A stretch of DNA of 64,000 bases from Arthrobacter crusticola (GTDB lineage: Bacteria > Actinomycetota > Actinomycetes > Actinomycetales > Micrococcaceae), in the NCBI RefSeq assembly GCF_004357995.1, contig NZ_SMTK01000001.1:434001-498000 (forward strand), read 5' to 3'. A program made the position numbers and the translations under genes. Below, in pieces: positions 39,890 through 48,915 of the stretch. The notes beneath the pieces are model-generated. The model was not told the DNA's origin. It saw only the letters and a list, made by a program, of their open reading frames with translations, and searched no databases. Each line of letters starts with the position of its first letter. Position 1 is the stretch's first letter.

Positions 39890-39936
39890 CGCCGCTGTCC
39901 GGGGTGCCCTTCGGCGAGGATTGGAAGGAAACGACG

Positions 39937-40047
39937 ATGACGGCGCTGCAGAGCCCACGAAAGGAGACGCCGGGGCGCCGCGCGGAGCCGCCGGCACCGG
40001 GACCCGGACCCGCGGGCGGGGCGGTTGGGGTGCCGGTCCATGGGTGA
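39937..40047 (+). CDS. Small ORF (36 codons) preceding and overlapping the first Usp gene
   Basis: ATG 39937 has an excellent ribosome-binding site (GGAAGGAA, six bases upstream), better than that of the gene after it. The peptide starts MTALQSPRKETPGRR and then is Pro/Gly/Ala-rich. Its stop lies inside the next gene, an 8-base overlap with the Usp ATG at 40040, so it may act as a coupling leader. No homologue is recognised. Confidence 0.4.
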   Translation: MTALQSPRKETPGRRAEPPAPGPGPAGGAVGVPVHG

Positions 40048-40912
40048 GGTGCTCCCGCTCGTGGTCGGCTTCGACGGGTCTCCGGCCGGGCGGGCCGCGG
40101 TGGAATGGGCCGCACGCCGCGCCGGGTCACTGGGCAGGCCCGTGACGCTGGTCCATGCGGTCAATGAGTACTGGATGACACCTCAGTCCGGGAGCTACGG
40201 TGCGGTGATTGCTGCGGCACGTGATCTCCTTGAGGACGGGGTGCGCCTGTGCGCTGCGGCCGCCCCGGGAGTCCTGGTGCGGACGCACACCCACAGCGGG
40301 GACGTGGTCCGCGTCCTCAGTGATTTCTCCGAGGCGGCGGAGATGGTGGTGCTCGGCTCCGACAAGAGCGACCCGGCCTCCGGCCAGCTCATCGGTGCGG
40401 TGAGCCAGCAGGTCGCCGTCATGAGCCTTTGCCCGGTGGCCGTCATCCCCGTCCCCGACGGCGTTGAACGCGCCGGCGTGGTGGTGGGCACCGACGGGTC
40501 CCCCGAAGCCGTGCAGGCGGTGGACACGGCTGCCCGGGAGGCGGCACGGACCGGCCAGGACCTGCTGATCCTTGCCTCCTGCGCCGTGCCGTCGTCCGAG
40601 ACCTGGGCGGAGCGGCCCGGCGGAGAAGCCTTCGAAGCCATTGTGGAAGAGCACCGGAGGCTCCTTGACCGCGCCACCGCCGCGGTCAAGGCGGACTTCC
40701 CCGGGGTGCGCGTCCGGGTCCACCTGGAAACGGTGGAACCGGCGGCGGAAGCGCTGCTGCGCGCCGCCGCCACCTCCCAGCTGCTGGTGGTGGGAAGCCT
40801 GGGACGGGGCGGGCTTCGACGCATGCTGCTCGGCTCGGTGAGCCACAGGGTCCTGCTGAACCTCACCTGTCCGACGCTCGTCACCCGCCCGGCGGTGCCG
40901 GTCCCTGCCTGA
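40040..40912 (+). CDS. Universal stress protein, two UspA domains (module 1)
   Basis: A 290-residue tandem Usp protein. Domain 1 (about residues 5-140) begins VVGFDGSPAGRAAVEWA; domain 2 (about 150-285) begins VVVGTDGSPEA and ends with the ATP-binding G-2x-G-9x-G(S/T) motif in VGSLGRGGLRRMLLGSVSHR. Domain 1 carries a poorer version (VLGSDKSDPASGQLIGAVS). Tandem Usp proteins bind ATP and are induced in hypoxia or stationary phase in actinobacteria. The start lacks its own clear ribosome-binding site and overlaps a small ORF. It is convergent with the intact PPOX gene. Confidence 0.88.
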   Translation: MGEVLPLVVGFDGSPAGRAAVEWAARRAGSLGRPVTLVHAVNEYWMTPQSGSYGAVIAAARDLLEDGVRLCAAAAPGVLVRTHTHSGDVVRVLSDFSEAAEMVVLGSDKSDPASGQLIGAVSQQVAVMSLCPVAVIPVPDGVERAGVVVGTDGSPEAVQAVDTAAREAARTGQDLLILASCAVPSSETWAERPGGEAFEAIVEEHRRLLDRATAAVKADFPGVRVRVHLETVEPAAEALLRAAATSQLLVVGSLGRGGLRRMLLGSVSHRVLLNLTCPTLVTRPAVPVPA

Positions 40913-40921
40913 CCCGCCGCG

Positions 40922-41374
40922 CTACTCGTCCCGCGCGGCTCTGCGCGAGGCGGCCTGGGGTGCCACGGCGATGGTGAACCTGCGCCCGGTGACGCCGTCC
41001 GGAGTGACCCGCACAAAGCGGTCCTTCCGCCCGGACTCCCAGGGGTGGACGGGCAGGTCGATGGTGTCAAGCAGTTCCCTGGTGGTCGAGATGGTGCGTG
41101 CGATGCCCTTGACGACCACACTCCAGGCCTTCGCTCCGCTGTCGTCGAGTCCGTCGGCTTGAACCGCGATGGGCGCCTCGTCAATGGCCGCACGCGCCTT
41201 GGTTCCCTCGGAGGTTCGAAAGACCACGGTGCCGTGATCGACCTGGATGTTGACCGGGAAGATCTCGGGCTGGCCCTCGACGCACAGGGCCAGCCGGGCC
41301 ACCGAGGCGGTGCGCAGGAGGCGCCAGCACTCGTCGGCTGGAAGGACTTCGGTCTGCTCAGCTGCGGGTTCCAT
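40922..41374 (-). CDS. Pyridoxamine 5'-phosphate oxidase family protein (module 2)
   Basis: A 150-residue split-barrel flavin-binding protein: LPADECWRLLRTASVARLAL, EIFPVNIQVDHGTVVFRTSE, AWSVVVKGIARTI and the C-terminal KDRFVRVTPDGVTGRRF. Members bind FMN, F420 or heme; the exact reaction is unknown. It is the intact counterpart of the broken gene at 39422. A TAGGCT box (minus strand, 41381-41386) six bases before the ATG suggests a leaderless mRNA. Confidence 0.87.
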   Translation of the reverse strand: MEPAAEQTEVLPADECWRLLRTASVARLALCVEGQPEIFPVNIQVDHGTVVFRTSEGTKARAAIDEAPIAVQADGLDDSGAKAWSVVVKGIARTISTTRELLDTIDLPVHPWESGRKDRFVRVTPDGVTGRRFTIAVAPQAASRRAARDE

Positions 41375-41409
41375 AGGGCCAGCCTAGGAGCCCGGCCACC
41401 GGTTGGACA

Positions 41410-41423
41410 GGGCCGGATTTCCC
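41410..41423. promoter_or_regulatory. Imperfect DosR-like box upstream of usp module 2
   Basis: GGGCC-GGAT-TTCCC matches the GGGNC-N4-GNCCC core with one mismatch and is located in the divergent region between the PPOX and Usp genes, comparable with the site upstream of module 1. Confidence 0.2.
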
Positions 41424-41648
41424 CTCGTTCGACGTCGGGCACGCGGCGGACCGAAAGATCCGGAAGGGTGCACCGAGGCGCAGGCCCAAAGCCCTTTACA
41501 ACGAAGGGCCGGGGCCTCGATGCTTGGAGGATCGAGCGTGACACGGTTACCGGGGTGCAGGAGGAACCATGGCAGGGAAGGCAGGCGGGAAGGCCCGCGC
41601 GGAACATCCCCAAGCGGGCCGTGAGAGATCCACCCCGGCGGTGGCGTC

Positions 41649-42548
41649 GTGAACGGCTCCGCGCTCCCGGTCCTCGTGGGATACGACGGCTCCGATGAGG
41701 CGGCCACGGCCGTCCGGTGGGCCGCCCGGTACGCCCAGCGCAGCGCGCTGCCGCTGACCGTGGTGCACTGCTGGATCTGGCCGCTGTTCACCCACAACCT
41801 CGGCCCTGTCCGGGGCGTGGAGGGCAGCGGTCTGCGCCATGCTGCGGAGGCGGCCCTCGAGGAAGGTCGGGAAGTTGCGGCGGAGGCAGCGCCCGGCCTG
41901 GTGGTTGAAACCCGCCTGGTGACCGGGTATCCCGCCGCCGTGATGACGACCCTGTCCCGCAATGCCTCAATGGTGGTCTCCGGCAGCCGCGGGCTGGGCG
42001 GTTTCCTGGGCCAGCTGGTGGGTTCGGTCAGCCTGCACCTCGCCGCCGGGGCCCACTGCCCTGTGGCGGTGATCCGCCAGGCCGCGGCGGAGGGCGCGCC
42101 CGTCGTGTCCGCCGTGGACGGTTCAGACGAAAGCCTGGGGGCCCTGGTCCTGGCCTGCCACATCGCCTCCCAGCAGGGTGCGGTGCTGGAGGTCGTCCAT
42201 GTGGGGCAGGACCTCCCGGCCTCGCTGCTGCGCCGGCGCACCCAGCCGGCGCCGCAGGACGAGTCGATTCTGCGTCGGGCCGTCGATCTGGCGCACGCAA
42301 CGGAGCCCGAACTCACCATTAAGGAGGTGCCGCTGACAAGCCGCTCGGTGCCCGGAAGCCTGCTGAAGCTGACCGGCGATGCCTTCTGCCTCGTCCTCGG
42401 CGCCAAGGGCGTCGGTGGTCTCGGTACCCGCCTCGGCTCGACCGTCCATGCAGTGCTTCACCACTCAAAGGGGAACGTCGTCATCTGGCGGAACACTGCG
42501 GCTCCGGTCGCGGACGCCACGAGCGATGCCGGGGAGGCACAGCGGTAG
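41649..42548 (+). CDS. Universal stress protein, two UspA domains (module 2)
   Basis: A 299-residue tandem Usp protein. Domain 1 starts VLVGYDGSDEAATAVRWAAR and has the ATP-binding motif in VVSGSRGLGGFLGQLVGSVS; domain 2 (about residues 155-280) starts VVSAVDGSDESLGA and ends LVLGAKGVGGLGTRLGSTVH. The ATP loop is intact in domain 1 here, the reverse of the module 1 protein, where domain 2 has the better loop. GTG start; a purine-rich site is not obvious. It is divergent from the PPOX gene across 274 bp. Confidence 0.88.
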   Translation: MNGSALPVLVGYDGSDEAATAVRWAARYAQRSALPLTVVHCWIWPLFTHNLGPVRGVEGSGLRHAAEAALEEGREVAAEAAPGLVVETRLVTGYPAAVMTTLSRNASMVVSGSRGLGGFLGQLVGSVSLHLAAGAHCPVAVIRQAAAEGAPVVSAVDGSDESLGALVLACHIASQQGAVLEVVHVGQDLPASLLRRRTQPAPQDESILRRAVDLAHATEPELTIKEVPLTSRSVPGSLLKLTGDAFCLVLGAKGVGGLGTRLGSTVHAVLHHSKGNVVIWRNTAAPVADATSDAGEAQR

Positions 42549-42630
42549 GAATCCCGCCTGCCGGAGTGTGACGAGCACGGGTGGCACCCCCGCCGATTTG
42601 TCTGGCACGGACGGTGCTGATGGACAGGGC

Positions 42631-43194
42631 TCAGGCCGGCTGCAGGCCCAGTCGGGTCGTGGCCCTGGCGATCTCATCGAGCACGGCCGACGCCTGGCGG
42701 TCCGGTGCCCTCCTGTCCACCAGCCCGCCCGCCTCGTCGAACGCCGCGTAGGCGTTGGCCAGGATGACCTGCTCGCGCAGTGGCACCATGCCCAGTTCGA
42801 CGACGACCTGCCGCAGTTGCTCGACCGCCCGGATGCCGCCTCCCGGGCCTCCGTAGCCGACAAAGCCCACCGGCTTGCCGTTCCACTCGTGGTACAGGTG
42901 GTCCAGAGCGTTTTTAAGCACCGCGGGGTAGCCGTGGTTGTACTCCGGAGTGACCAGGATGTACCCGTCGGCCCGGGCGATCTTGGCGCCCCACGCCCGG
43001 GAGGCCGGGTCCGGTGACGGCCCGAAGGCGGGAGGTACGGCCGCGTTGAAGAACGGCAGCGGCCAGTCGGCGAGGTCAACGAGCTCCGTCGTGAAGTCGG
43101 TCCGGGCCCGGGCATGGTCCATAAACCATCGGGCCACTTTCCCGCCGACCCTGCCCTGCCGAGTGGAACCGAGGATGATCTGCACATGTGTCAT
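42631..43194 (-). CDS. NADPH-dependent FMN reductase family protein
   Basis: A 187-residue flavodoxin-like protein. ILGSTRQGRVGGKVARWF is the FMN phosphate-binding loop, and LVTPEYNHGYPAVLKNALDHLY the family signature, followed by PVGFVGYGGPGGGIRAVEQLR. It is a probable NAD(P)H:FMN or quinone oxidoreductase. ATG 43194 has GGAGGA six bases upstream. It is divergent from a MarR gene, and a palindrome in the shared region covers the promoters, so the MarR protein probably controls it in response to a redox or aromatic signal. Confidence 0.9.
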   Translation of the reverse strand: MTHVQIILGSTRQGRVGGKVARWFMDHARARTDFTTELVDLADWPLPFFNAAVPPAFGPSPDPASRAWGAKIARADGYILVTPEYNHGYPAVLKNALDHLYHEWNGKPVGFVGYGGPGGGIRAVEQLRQVVVELGMVPLREQVILANAYAAFDEAGGLVDRRAPDRQASAVLDEIARATTRLGLQPA

Positions 43195-43248
43195 TTGAGT
43201 CCTCCGCAGGGTCGATTCAACGACAAGTAGTTCTAGTCTCCCACCACT

Positions 43249-43291
43249 GTTGAAGTTGTCAACTATCTATTTCGCCAAGTACCGTGCTTTC
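43249..43291. promoter_or_regulatory. Shared operator and divergent promoters of the FMN reductase and marR genes
   Basis: A palindrome GTTGA-AGTTG-TCAAC (43249-43263) overlaps a plus-strand -35 TTGTCA (43256-43261), paired with TACCGT (43280-43285), 18 bases apart; the marR ATG is six bases after the -10 box. On the minus strand the same palindrome contains a perfect TTGACA pointing toward the reductase gene. A MarR dimer bound here would block both directions. Confidence 0.6.
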
Positions 43292-43717
43292 ATGCCGACG
43301 CGCCAGGAATCGACCTTCGAACTCGTCAAACTCGTGATCCGCCTCGGCGAACGCATGCGGCAGCACTATGCCCGGCGGGCCGACGAGTTCGACCTCACGC
43401 CGACGCAGGCCCAGGTGCTGCGCGAACTGACCGCGGGCCCCGCGCCCATGGGTGAACTCGCCGTCCGGCTCTCGTGCGATGCCTCCAACATGACCGGCGT
43501 CTCGGACCGGCTGGAAGCCCGCGGCCTGCTGGAACGGCTCCCGTCCCCCGGGGACCGGCGGGTCAAGGTGTTGTCCCTCACCGATGACGGCCGGGCGCTC
43601 CATCGCAACCTGTGGACCCGGCTCATGGAGAACTCTCCCGTTGCCGAGGGGCTGAGCGAAGCCGAGCAGGAGACGTTGAAGACGCTCCTGCAGAAGCTCG
43701 AGCGCACCGGCGCGTAG
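43292..43717 (+). CDS. MarR family transcriptional regulator
   Basis: A 141-residue winged-helix regulator: helices with LVKLVIRLGERMRQHYARRA, then DLTPTQAQVLREL, the recognition segment MGELAVRLSCDASNMTGVSD, and the wing ERLPSPGDRRVKVLSLTDDG. ATG 43292 is preferred; it lacks a ribosome-binding site but is six bases after a -10 box (leaderless). An upstream in-frame TTG at 43250 would lie within the operator. Divergent from the FMN reductase gene, its probable target. Confidence 0.9.
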   Translation: MPTRQESTFELVKLVIRLGERMRQHYARRADEFDLTPTQAQVLRELTAGPAPMGELAVRLSCDASNMTGVSDRLEARGLLERLPSPGDRRVKVLSLTDDGRALHRNLWTRLMENSPVAEGLSEAEQETLKTLLQKLERTGA

Positions 43718-43757
43718 GCTGCCCGTGTCCCTTCCCGAAGATCACCAGGATCACAGA

Positions 43758-44552
43758 ATGATGCCCCAACGGCCGGTCCTTGATGCTTTCGGGATCTCGG
43801 GCCCCCTGAGGAAACTGGAAGGGGGAAAGGGCTCCGCCTGGCTGGCGGACGGCCTTGTCCTCAAGCCTCGGGACCTGCTTCCCCAGGAACTTGAGTGGCT
43901 GGACACGCGGGCAAGGGAACGCAGTGACGGCGGGCCGGTCCGGCTGTCGCTGCCGGTACGGAGCAAAGCGGGGAATCTGCTTGAGGGAGGGTGGATGGCC
44001 TACGGCTACCTCCCGGGCGAGCATTCGCGCGGCAGGTGGCGGGAAAAGGCCTCCGTGGCGCTCGCCTTCTCCGACCTCTTCACCGGTGAACCACGTCCAC
44101 CGTTCCTGGATGAGCGGGACCACGCATGGGCCGAGGCCGACCGCATCGCGTGGGAGGAGTCTCCGGTGGTTGGTGGGCGGGTAATCCCGTACGTTCCCCG
44201 GCTCGTTGCCGCGCGGCGACCGGTCGACGGCGTGCCCTGCATCATCCACGGCGATCTGACCTGCAATATCCTGGAGGGCCCGGGCGGGGTGCCGGCAGTC
44301 ATCGACCCGACCCTCTACTACCGGCCGGTGGACTATGCGGTTGCGATTATCGCCGTAGATGCTGTGTGCTTCGAGGGTGCGTCCCTGTCGTTGTTGGAGT
44401 CGATGTCGCCGGGACAGGGGTTTCCCCAATATCTTCTTCGCGCACTGCTCTTCCGTATCGTCACCGACGCCCTCAACGGCCGGCCGGAGGCGGCCTTCGG
44501 CGCCTACCGTCACGCCGTCGAGCGCGTGCTCGCCCTGGCGGCTTCCCGTTAA
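43758..44552 (+). CDS. TIGR02569-like actinobacterial protein (kinase-like fold)
   Basis: A 264-residue protein resembling the actinobacterial TIGR02569 family, which is related to aminoglycoside phosphotransferases and fructosamine kinases: a nucleotide-binding start KLEGGKGSAWLADGLVLKP, the catalytic loop IIHGDLTCNILEG (HGDxxxxN) and the metal-binding VIDPTLYYRPVDYA. Substrate unknown. ATG 43758 has AGGA seven bases upstream; a GTG at 43725 is a longer alternative. It follows marR by 40 bp and may be cotranscribed. Confidence 0.75.
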   Translation: MMPQRPVLDAFGISGPLRKLEGGKGSAWLADGLVLKPRDLLPQELEWLDTRARERSDGGPVRLSLPVRSKAGNLLEGGWMAYGYLPGEHSRGRWREKASVALAFSDLFTGEPRPPFLDERDHAWAEADRIAWEESPVVGGRVIPYVPRLVAARRPVDGVPCIIHGDLTCNILEGPGGVPAVIDPTLYYRPVDYAVAIIAVDAVCFEGASLSLLESMSPGQGFPQYLLRALLFRIVTDALNGRPEAAFGAYRHAVERVLALAASR

Positions 44553-44676
44553 GTCCCTTCCGTGCCGCATGCTGCGCTCGCAGACTCCCGTGGCGTGCCG
44601 CCCGTCACCGATAGCGGGGTTCAGATCGCTGGGCCCTATCCGGCCGTTTTCCGGCAGTACGGTCCGGAGGCGGACA

Positions 44677-45186
44677 TCAGGTGCGGGACAGCGGGCCGGG
44701 GTGCCGGACCATGCGCAGATCGAGGACACCTCCCTCGCGCTTGCTGCCGCCGTCGAGTTCAAAGCCGTGCTTCCGGTAGAACGCCTGCGCCCGCGGGTTC
44801 CGCTCGGCGACCCACAGCGTCGTTCGTTTGTCCGGGTCGATCACGGCGTGCAGCAGGTCTGCGCCCGTCCCGGAACCGTGGTGTTCCGCGAGGAGATACA
44901 GCACGTATAGGTGCATGAGATCCGGCTTGTCATCCGAGGGCCCCGCCATCGCGAGACCGACGAGCGGCCCGTGGTGTTCGGCGACAGCAGTGCGGTGGGC
45001 GGCCCACCGCTGGTCGGTGAGCGTGTTCAGCCACTGGCGTTCGCGGGCAGCGGGGAAGCCCGGATCGTCGAGCACCGCATCCGGCACGAGGCCGCGGTAG
45101 GTCTCCTGCCACGACTCAACATGGACCCGCGCCATCGCCTTGATATCCTCGACGCGCGCAGCACGGACGGTAATCCCGTTGGGCAT
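44677..45186 (-). CDS. GNAT family N-acetyltransferase
   Basis: A 169-residue acetyltransferase: N-terminal ITVRAARVEDIKAMARVHVE and SWQETYRGLVPDAVLD, the acetyl-CoA pyrophosphate loop region LLAEHHGSGTGADLLHAV (R/Q-x-x-G-x-G/A type) and WVAERNPRAQAFYRKHGFEL. Substrate unknown. ATG 45186 has no ribosome-binding site but a TATGCT box six bases upstream on the minus strand (45193-45198), so it is probably leaderless. Confidence 0.87.
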   Translation of the reverse strand: MPNGITVRAARVEDIKAMARVHVESWQETYRGLVPDAVLDDPGFPAARERQWLNTLTDQRWAAHRTAVAEHHGPLVGLAMAGPSDDKPDLMHLYVLYLLAEHHGSGTGADLLHAVIDPDKRTTLWVAERNPRAQAFYRKHGFELDGGSKREGGVLDLRMVRHPGPLSRT

Positions 45187-45260
45187 ACGAGGAGCATAGG
45201 AGGAAACCGCGGAAAGATCGGGGTGCTCTGCGCCCCGGCGCGGCGGCCGCGTGGGAAGCC

Positions 45261-45297
45261 CCGGCAGGAGCCCCGGGAATCCCGGGGCTCCTGCCGG
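45261..45297 (-). terminator. Long perfect hairpin after the alpha/beta hydrolase gene
   Basis: A perfect 17-bp stem (arms starting CCGGCAGGAGCC and ending GGCTCCTGCCGG) with a three-base loop, 30 bp beyond the hydrolase stop. No T-run follows, but the stem is very stable. Confidence 0.6.
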
Positions 45298-45326
45298 AAG
45301 TCCGGCGCCCGAAACAGCGGTCCCGG

Positions 45327-46913
<1,587 letters not shown>

Positions 46914-47492
46914 TCACCCCCGCAGGGCGGCCGCCTCTCCCGCCCAGCGGGCATAGCGTGCCCAGGGATCGTCAACGCCCGCCGCGAGCGCACGGATGTG
47001 TTCCTCGAGCGCCGGCGCGGGCTCAAACCATTCGGAGCGGTTCAAGCGCCAGCGTGCGAACTGCTCATGGCGCCGGCGCTCGATGAGCCGGTCTCCCCGT
47101 TCAAACGCCAGCACTTCGTCATGCCAGAGCCGCGCGAGCCGCTGGCGTGGGTTCGCCGTCGTGCCGATCTTGATCCGGTTCTGGAAGCGGATGTAGTAGA
47201 CGACGTCGACCCTCGGAGGCGGCAGGTCCCCGTCGAGGACGTCCCCGACGCGCCACTCACAGGCTGCACAGACCCAGCCGGAGGGGTACTTCACGCCGAT
47301 CCGTGACCCGCACGCCAGGCAGGGGCCGGGCAGTACATCGGTGCGGCCCAGTTCGGTGTCCGCCCAGTCCAGCACCGCCGCCACGTGGGCCGGGCAGAGC
47401 GGAAAAGGGGAGTTGTCCACGGGCCGGCCGCAGGGGCGTCCGTCCCCGCCGGGGAGCACACAGGAGCGGTTGCTCCGCCCGGAGTCGTACAT
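46914..47492 (-). CDS. GIY-YIG/MUG113-like protein with Cys-pair zinc ribbon
   Basis: A 192-residue protein. The N-terminal half has Cys/His residues (CVLPGGDGRPCGRPV, CPAH) and a four-Cys ribbon (CLACGSRIGVKYPSGWVCAAC); the C-terminal half resembles the MUG113/T5orf172 branch of the GIY-YIG nuclease superfamily, with VVYYIRFQNRIKIGTTANPR, then Arg- and Glu-containing helices (ERRRHEQFARWRLNRSEWF). Nuclease activity is not proven by sequence. ATG 47492 is chosen over an upstream TTG; neither has a good ribosome-binding site. It is divergent from an AAA ATPase gene. Confidence 0.7.
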   Translation of the reverse strand: MYDSGRSNRSCVLPGGDGRPCGRPVDNSPFPLCPAHVAAVLDWADTELGRTDVLPGPCLACGSRIGVKYPSGWVCAACEWRVGDVLDGDLPPPRVDVVYYIRFQNRIKIGTTANPRQRLARLWHDEVLAFERGDRLIERRRHEQFARWRLNRSEWFEPAPALEEHIRALAAGVDDPWARYARWAGEAAALRG

Positions 47493-47680
47493 GCGTTCGA
47501 TTCTGTCGCCCGTGGCCCCTGTGCGCAAGGCGGAGCGGGGCGCCGCGCAGGGTCACCACTCGACGGTGGGTACGCCGCTGGCGAGCCCGGGTCCGGCATC
47601 GTGACTTTTCCGATTGTCAGGAACATGCGGGGGAGTTCCGCGCCGGGTCCGCGGCGGCCCTGGCCGTGTCACACTGGCGC

Positions 47681-48403
47681 ATGAGACTCAAGCAGTACCC
47701 GCTCCGCGCAGTGAGTGAGCACGAGCTGAACAGGTTGGATCGAGGCGTCTGGCCGGCGACTCTCGCCCCGGTTCGCCAGTTGCTCGACGAGGGGCTGGAC
47801 CTTGCACCGGCCACCGTACTGGTGGGTGAGAACGGCTCGGGCAAGTCCACGATCATTGAAGCGCTCGCCCTGGCGTACGGGCTCTCCGCTGAGGGAGGAT
47901 CAACCGGTGCACGGCACAGCACGCGCGCATCGGAATCCGCGCTCGCCGAGCATCTGCAGCTGATTCGAAATGCAGGTGCGGCCCGGCGCGGATACTTCCT
48001 GCGCGCCGAGACCATGCATGGTTTCTACAGCTACCTCGAGGCAAACCCAAGTCTTTATCGGCCCGACCTCACCTTCCACGAAATGTCCCACGGGGAATCC
48101 TTCCTGCAGCTTGTTGGGGACCGTTTCAAGGGTCCCGGACTATGGATTCTGGACGAACCGGAATCGGCGCTGTCGTTCTCGGGATGCCTGGCGTTGTTGG
48201 GCATGCTCAAGGACAAGGTCGCCACGGGCAGGTCTCAGGTGGTCATGTCCACCCACTCACCGCTGCTCGCGGCGCTGCCGGGCGCACGGATCCTGGAACT
48301 GGGAGAGTGGGGCTATCGCCGTCGGGAGTGGGACGAGCTCGAACTGGTAATCAACTGGCAGCGGTTCCTCACCGCTCCGCAGCGGTATCTACGGCACCTC
48401 TGA
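47681..48403 (+). CDS. Stand-alone AAA/ABC-type ATPase
   Basis: A 240-residue ATPase with a complete ABC-like set: Walker A LVGENGSGKSTIIEAL (about residues 46-61), a Q-loop-equivalent region around YFLRAETMHGFYSYLE, signature MSHGES, Walker B LWILDEPESALS, and a switch His in MSTHSPLLAAL. There is no membrane or coiled-coil domain, and no partner protein is encoded on the same strand. It may work with the divergently encoded GIY-YIG-like protein, but that is speculation. Confidence 0.82.
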   Translation: MRLKQYPLRAVSEHELNRLDRGVWPATLAPVRQLLDEGLDLAPATVLVGENGSGKSTIIEALALAYGLSAEGGSTGARHSTRASESALAEHLQLIRNAGAARRGYFLRAETMHGFYSYLEANPSLYRPDLTFHEMSHGESFLQLVGDRFKGPGLWILDEPESALSFSGCLALLGMLKDKVATGRSQVVMSTHSPLLAALPGARILELGEWGYRRREWDELELVINWQRFLTAPQRYLRHL

Positions 48404-48414
48404 AGGTGGTCGGA

Positions 48415-48859
48415 CTACGAGGGCGTCCGCTTCCGCCTGTCCCGTTTCCTGCCGGCCCGGGTCAGGAGCGTTTTCTCGTTGGAGGGCCACTGGCCCCGGG
48501 CGGCCAGCACATCGGGCGCGGCGTGGGTGGCGGGCCCGCGCGGTCAGTCCGAGGCACTGGGTGACGCGGCCCGCCCTTGCGTACACATCGACCCGCCTCC
48601 CCTCGATGGTCAGCCAGGCGCCTCTATTGAAGACACCACCGCCCCGCCCACCGATGTCCGACACCTCGCCGGGCCATCCGACGACGCGCAGGTCCTCAGG
48701 GTGGAAGCGGCCGCGGTAGTCCAGGCCGAGATCACAGTCGCGATGCTCGGTGTGGGTACCCTCCGCGCGGGAGCCGCCCAATGCCACGGCGTGCACCCCC
48801 GGCAGGGAGGCGAAGGTGGCCACGACCGACCTGAGAAACGCGGAGTCATCCATGCCCAT
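48415..48859 (-). pseudogene. Nucleotidyltransferase gene with internal deletion and frameshift
   Basis: The frame from ATG 48859 (or 48853) encodes a normal pol-beta-type N-terminus: LPGVHAVALGGSRAEGTHTE, CDLGLDYRG, VGWPGEV, GGGVFNRGAWLTIEGRRVDVY. The next residues, ARAGRVTQCLGLTARA, look like a C-terminal helix of the family, so roughly 90 codons of the middle appear missing. Just after this the coding character moves to another frame, where THAAPDVLAARGQWPSNEKT and LLTRAGR give the family's usual end, closed by TAG at 48415-48417. In the original frame the tail is Arg/Pro-rich nonsense. Confidence 0.65.
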
Positions 48860-48915
48860 GCCCGCCGTCTAGGCAGCCGCGGTCGGCCCTGCCGAGGCCC
48901 CCGTCGTCCACCCGG

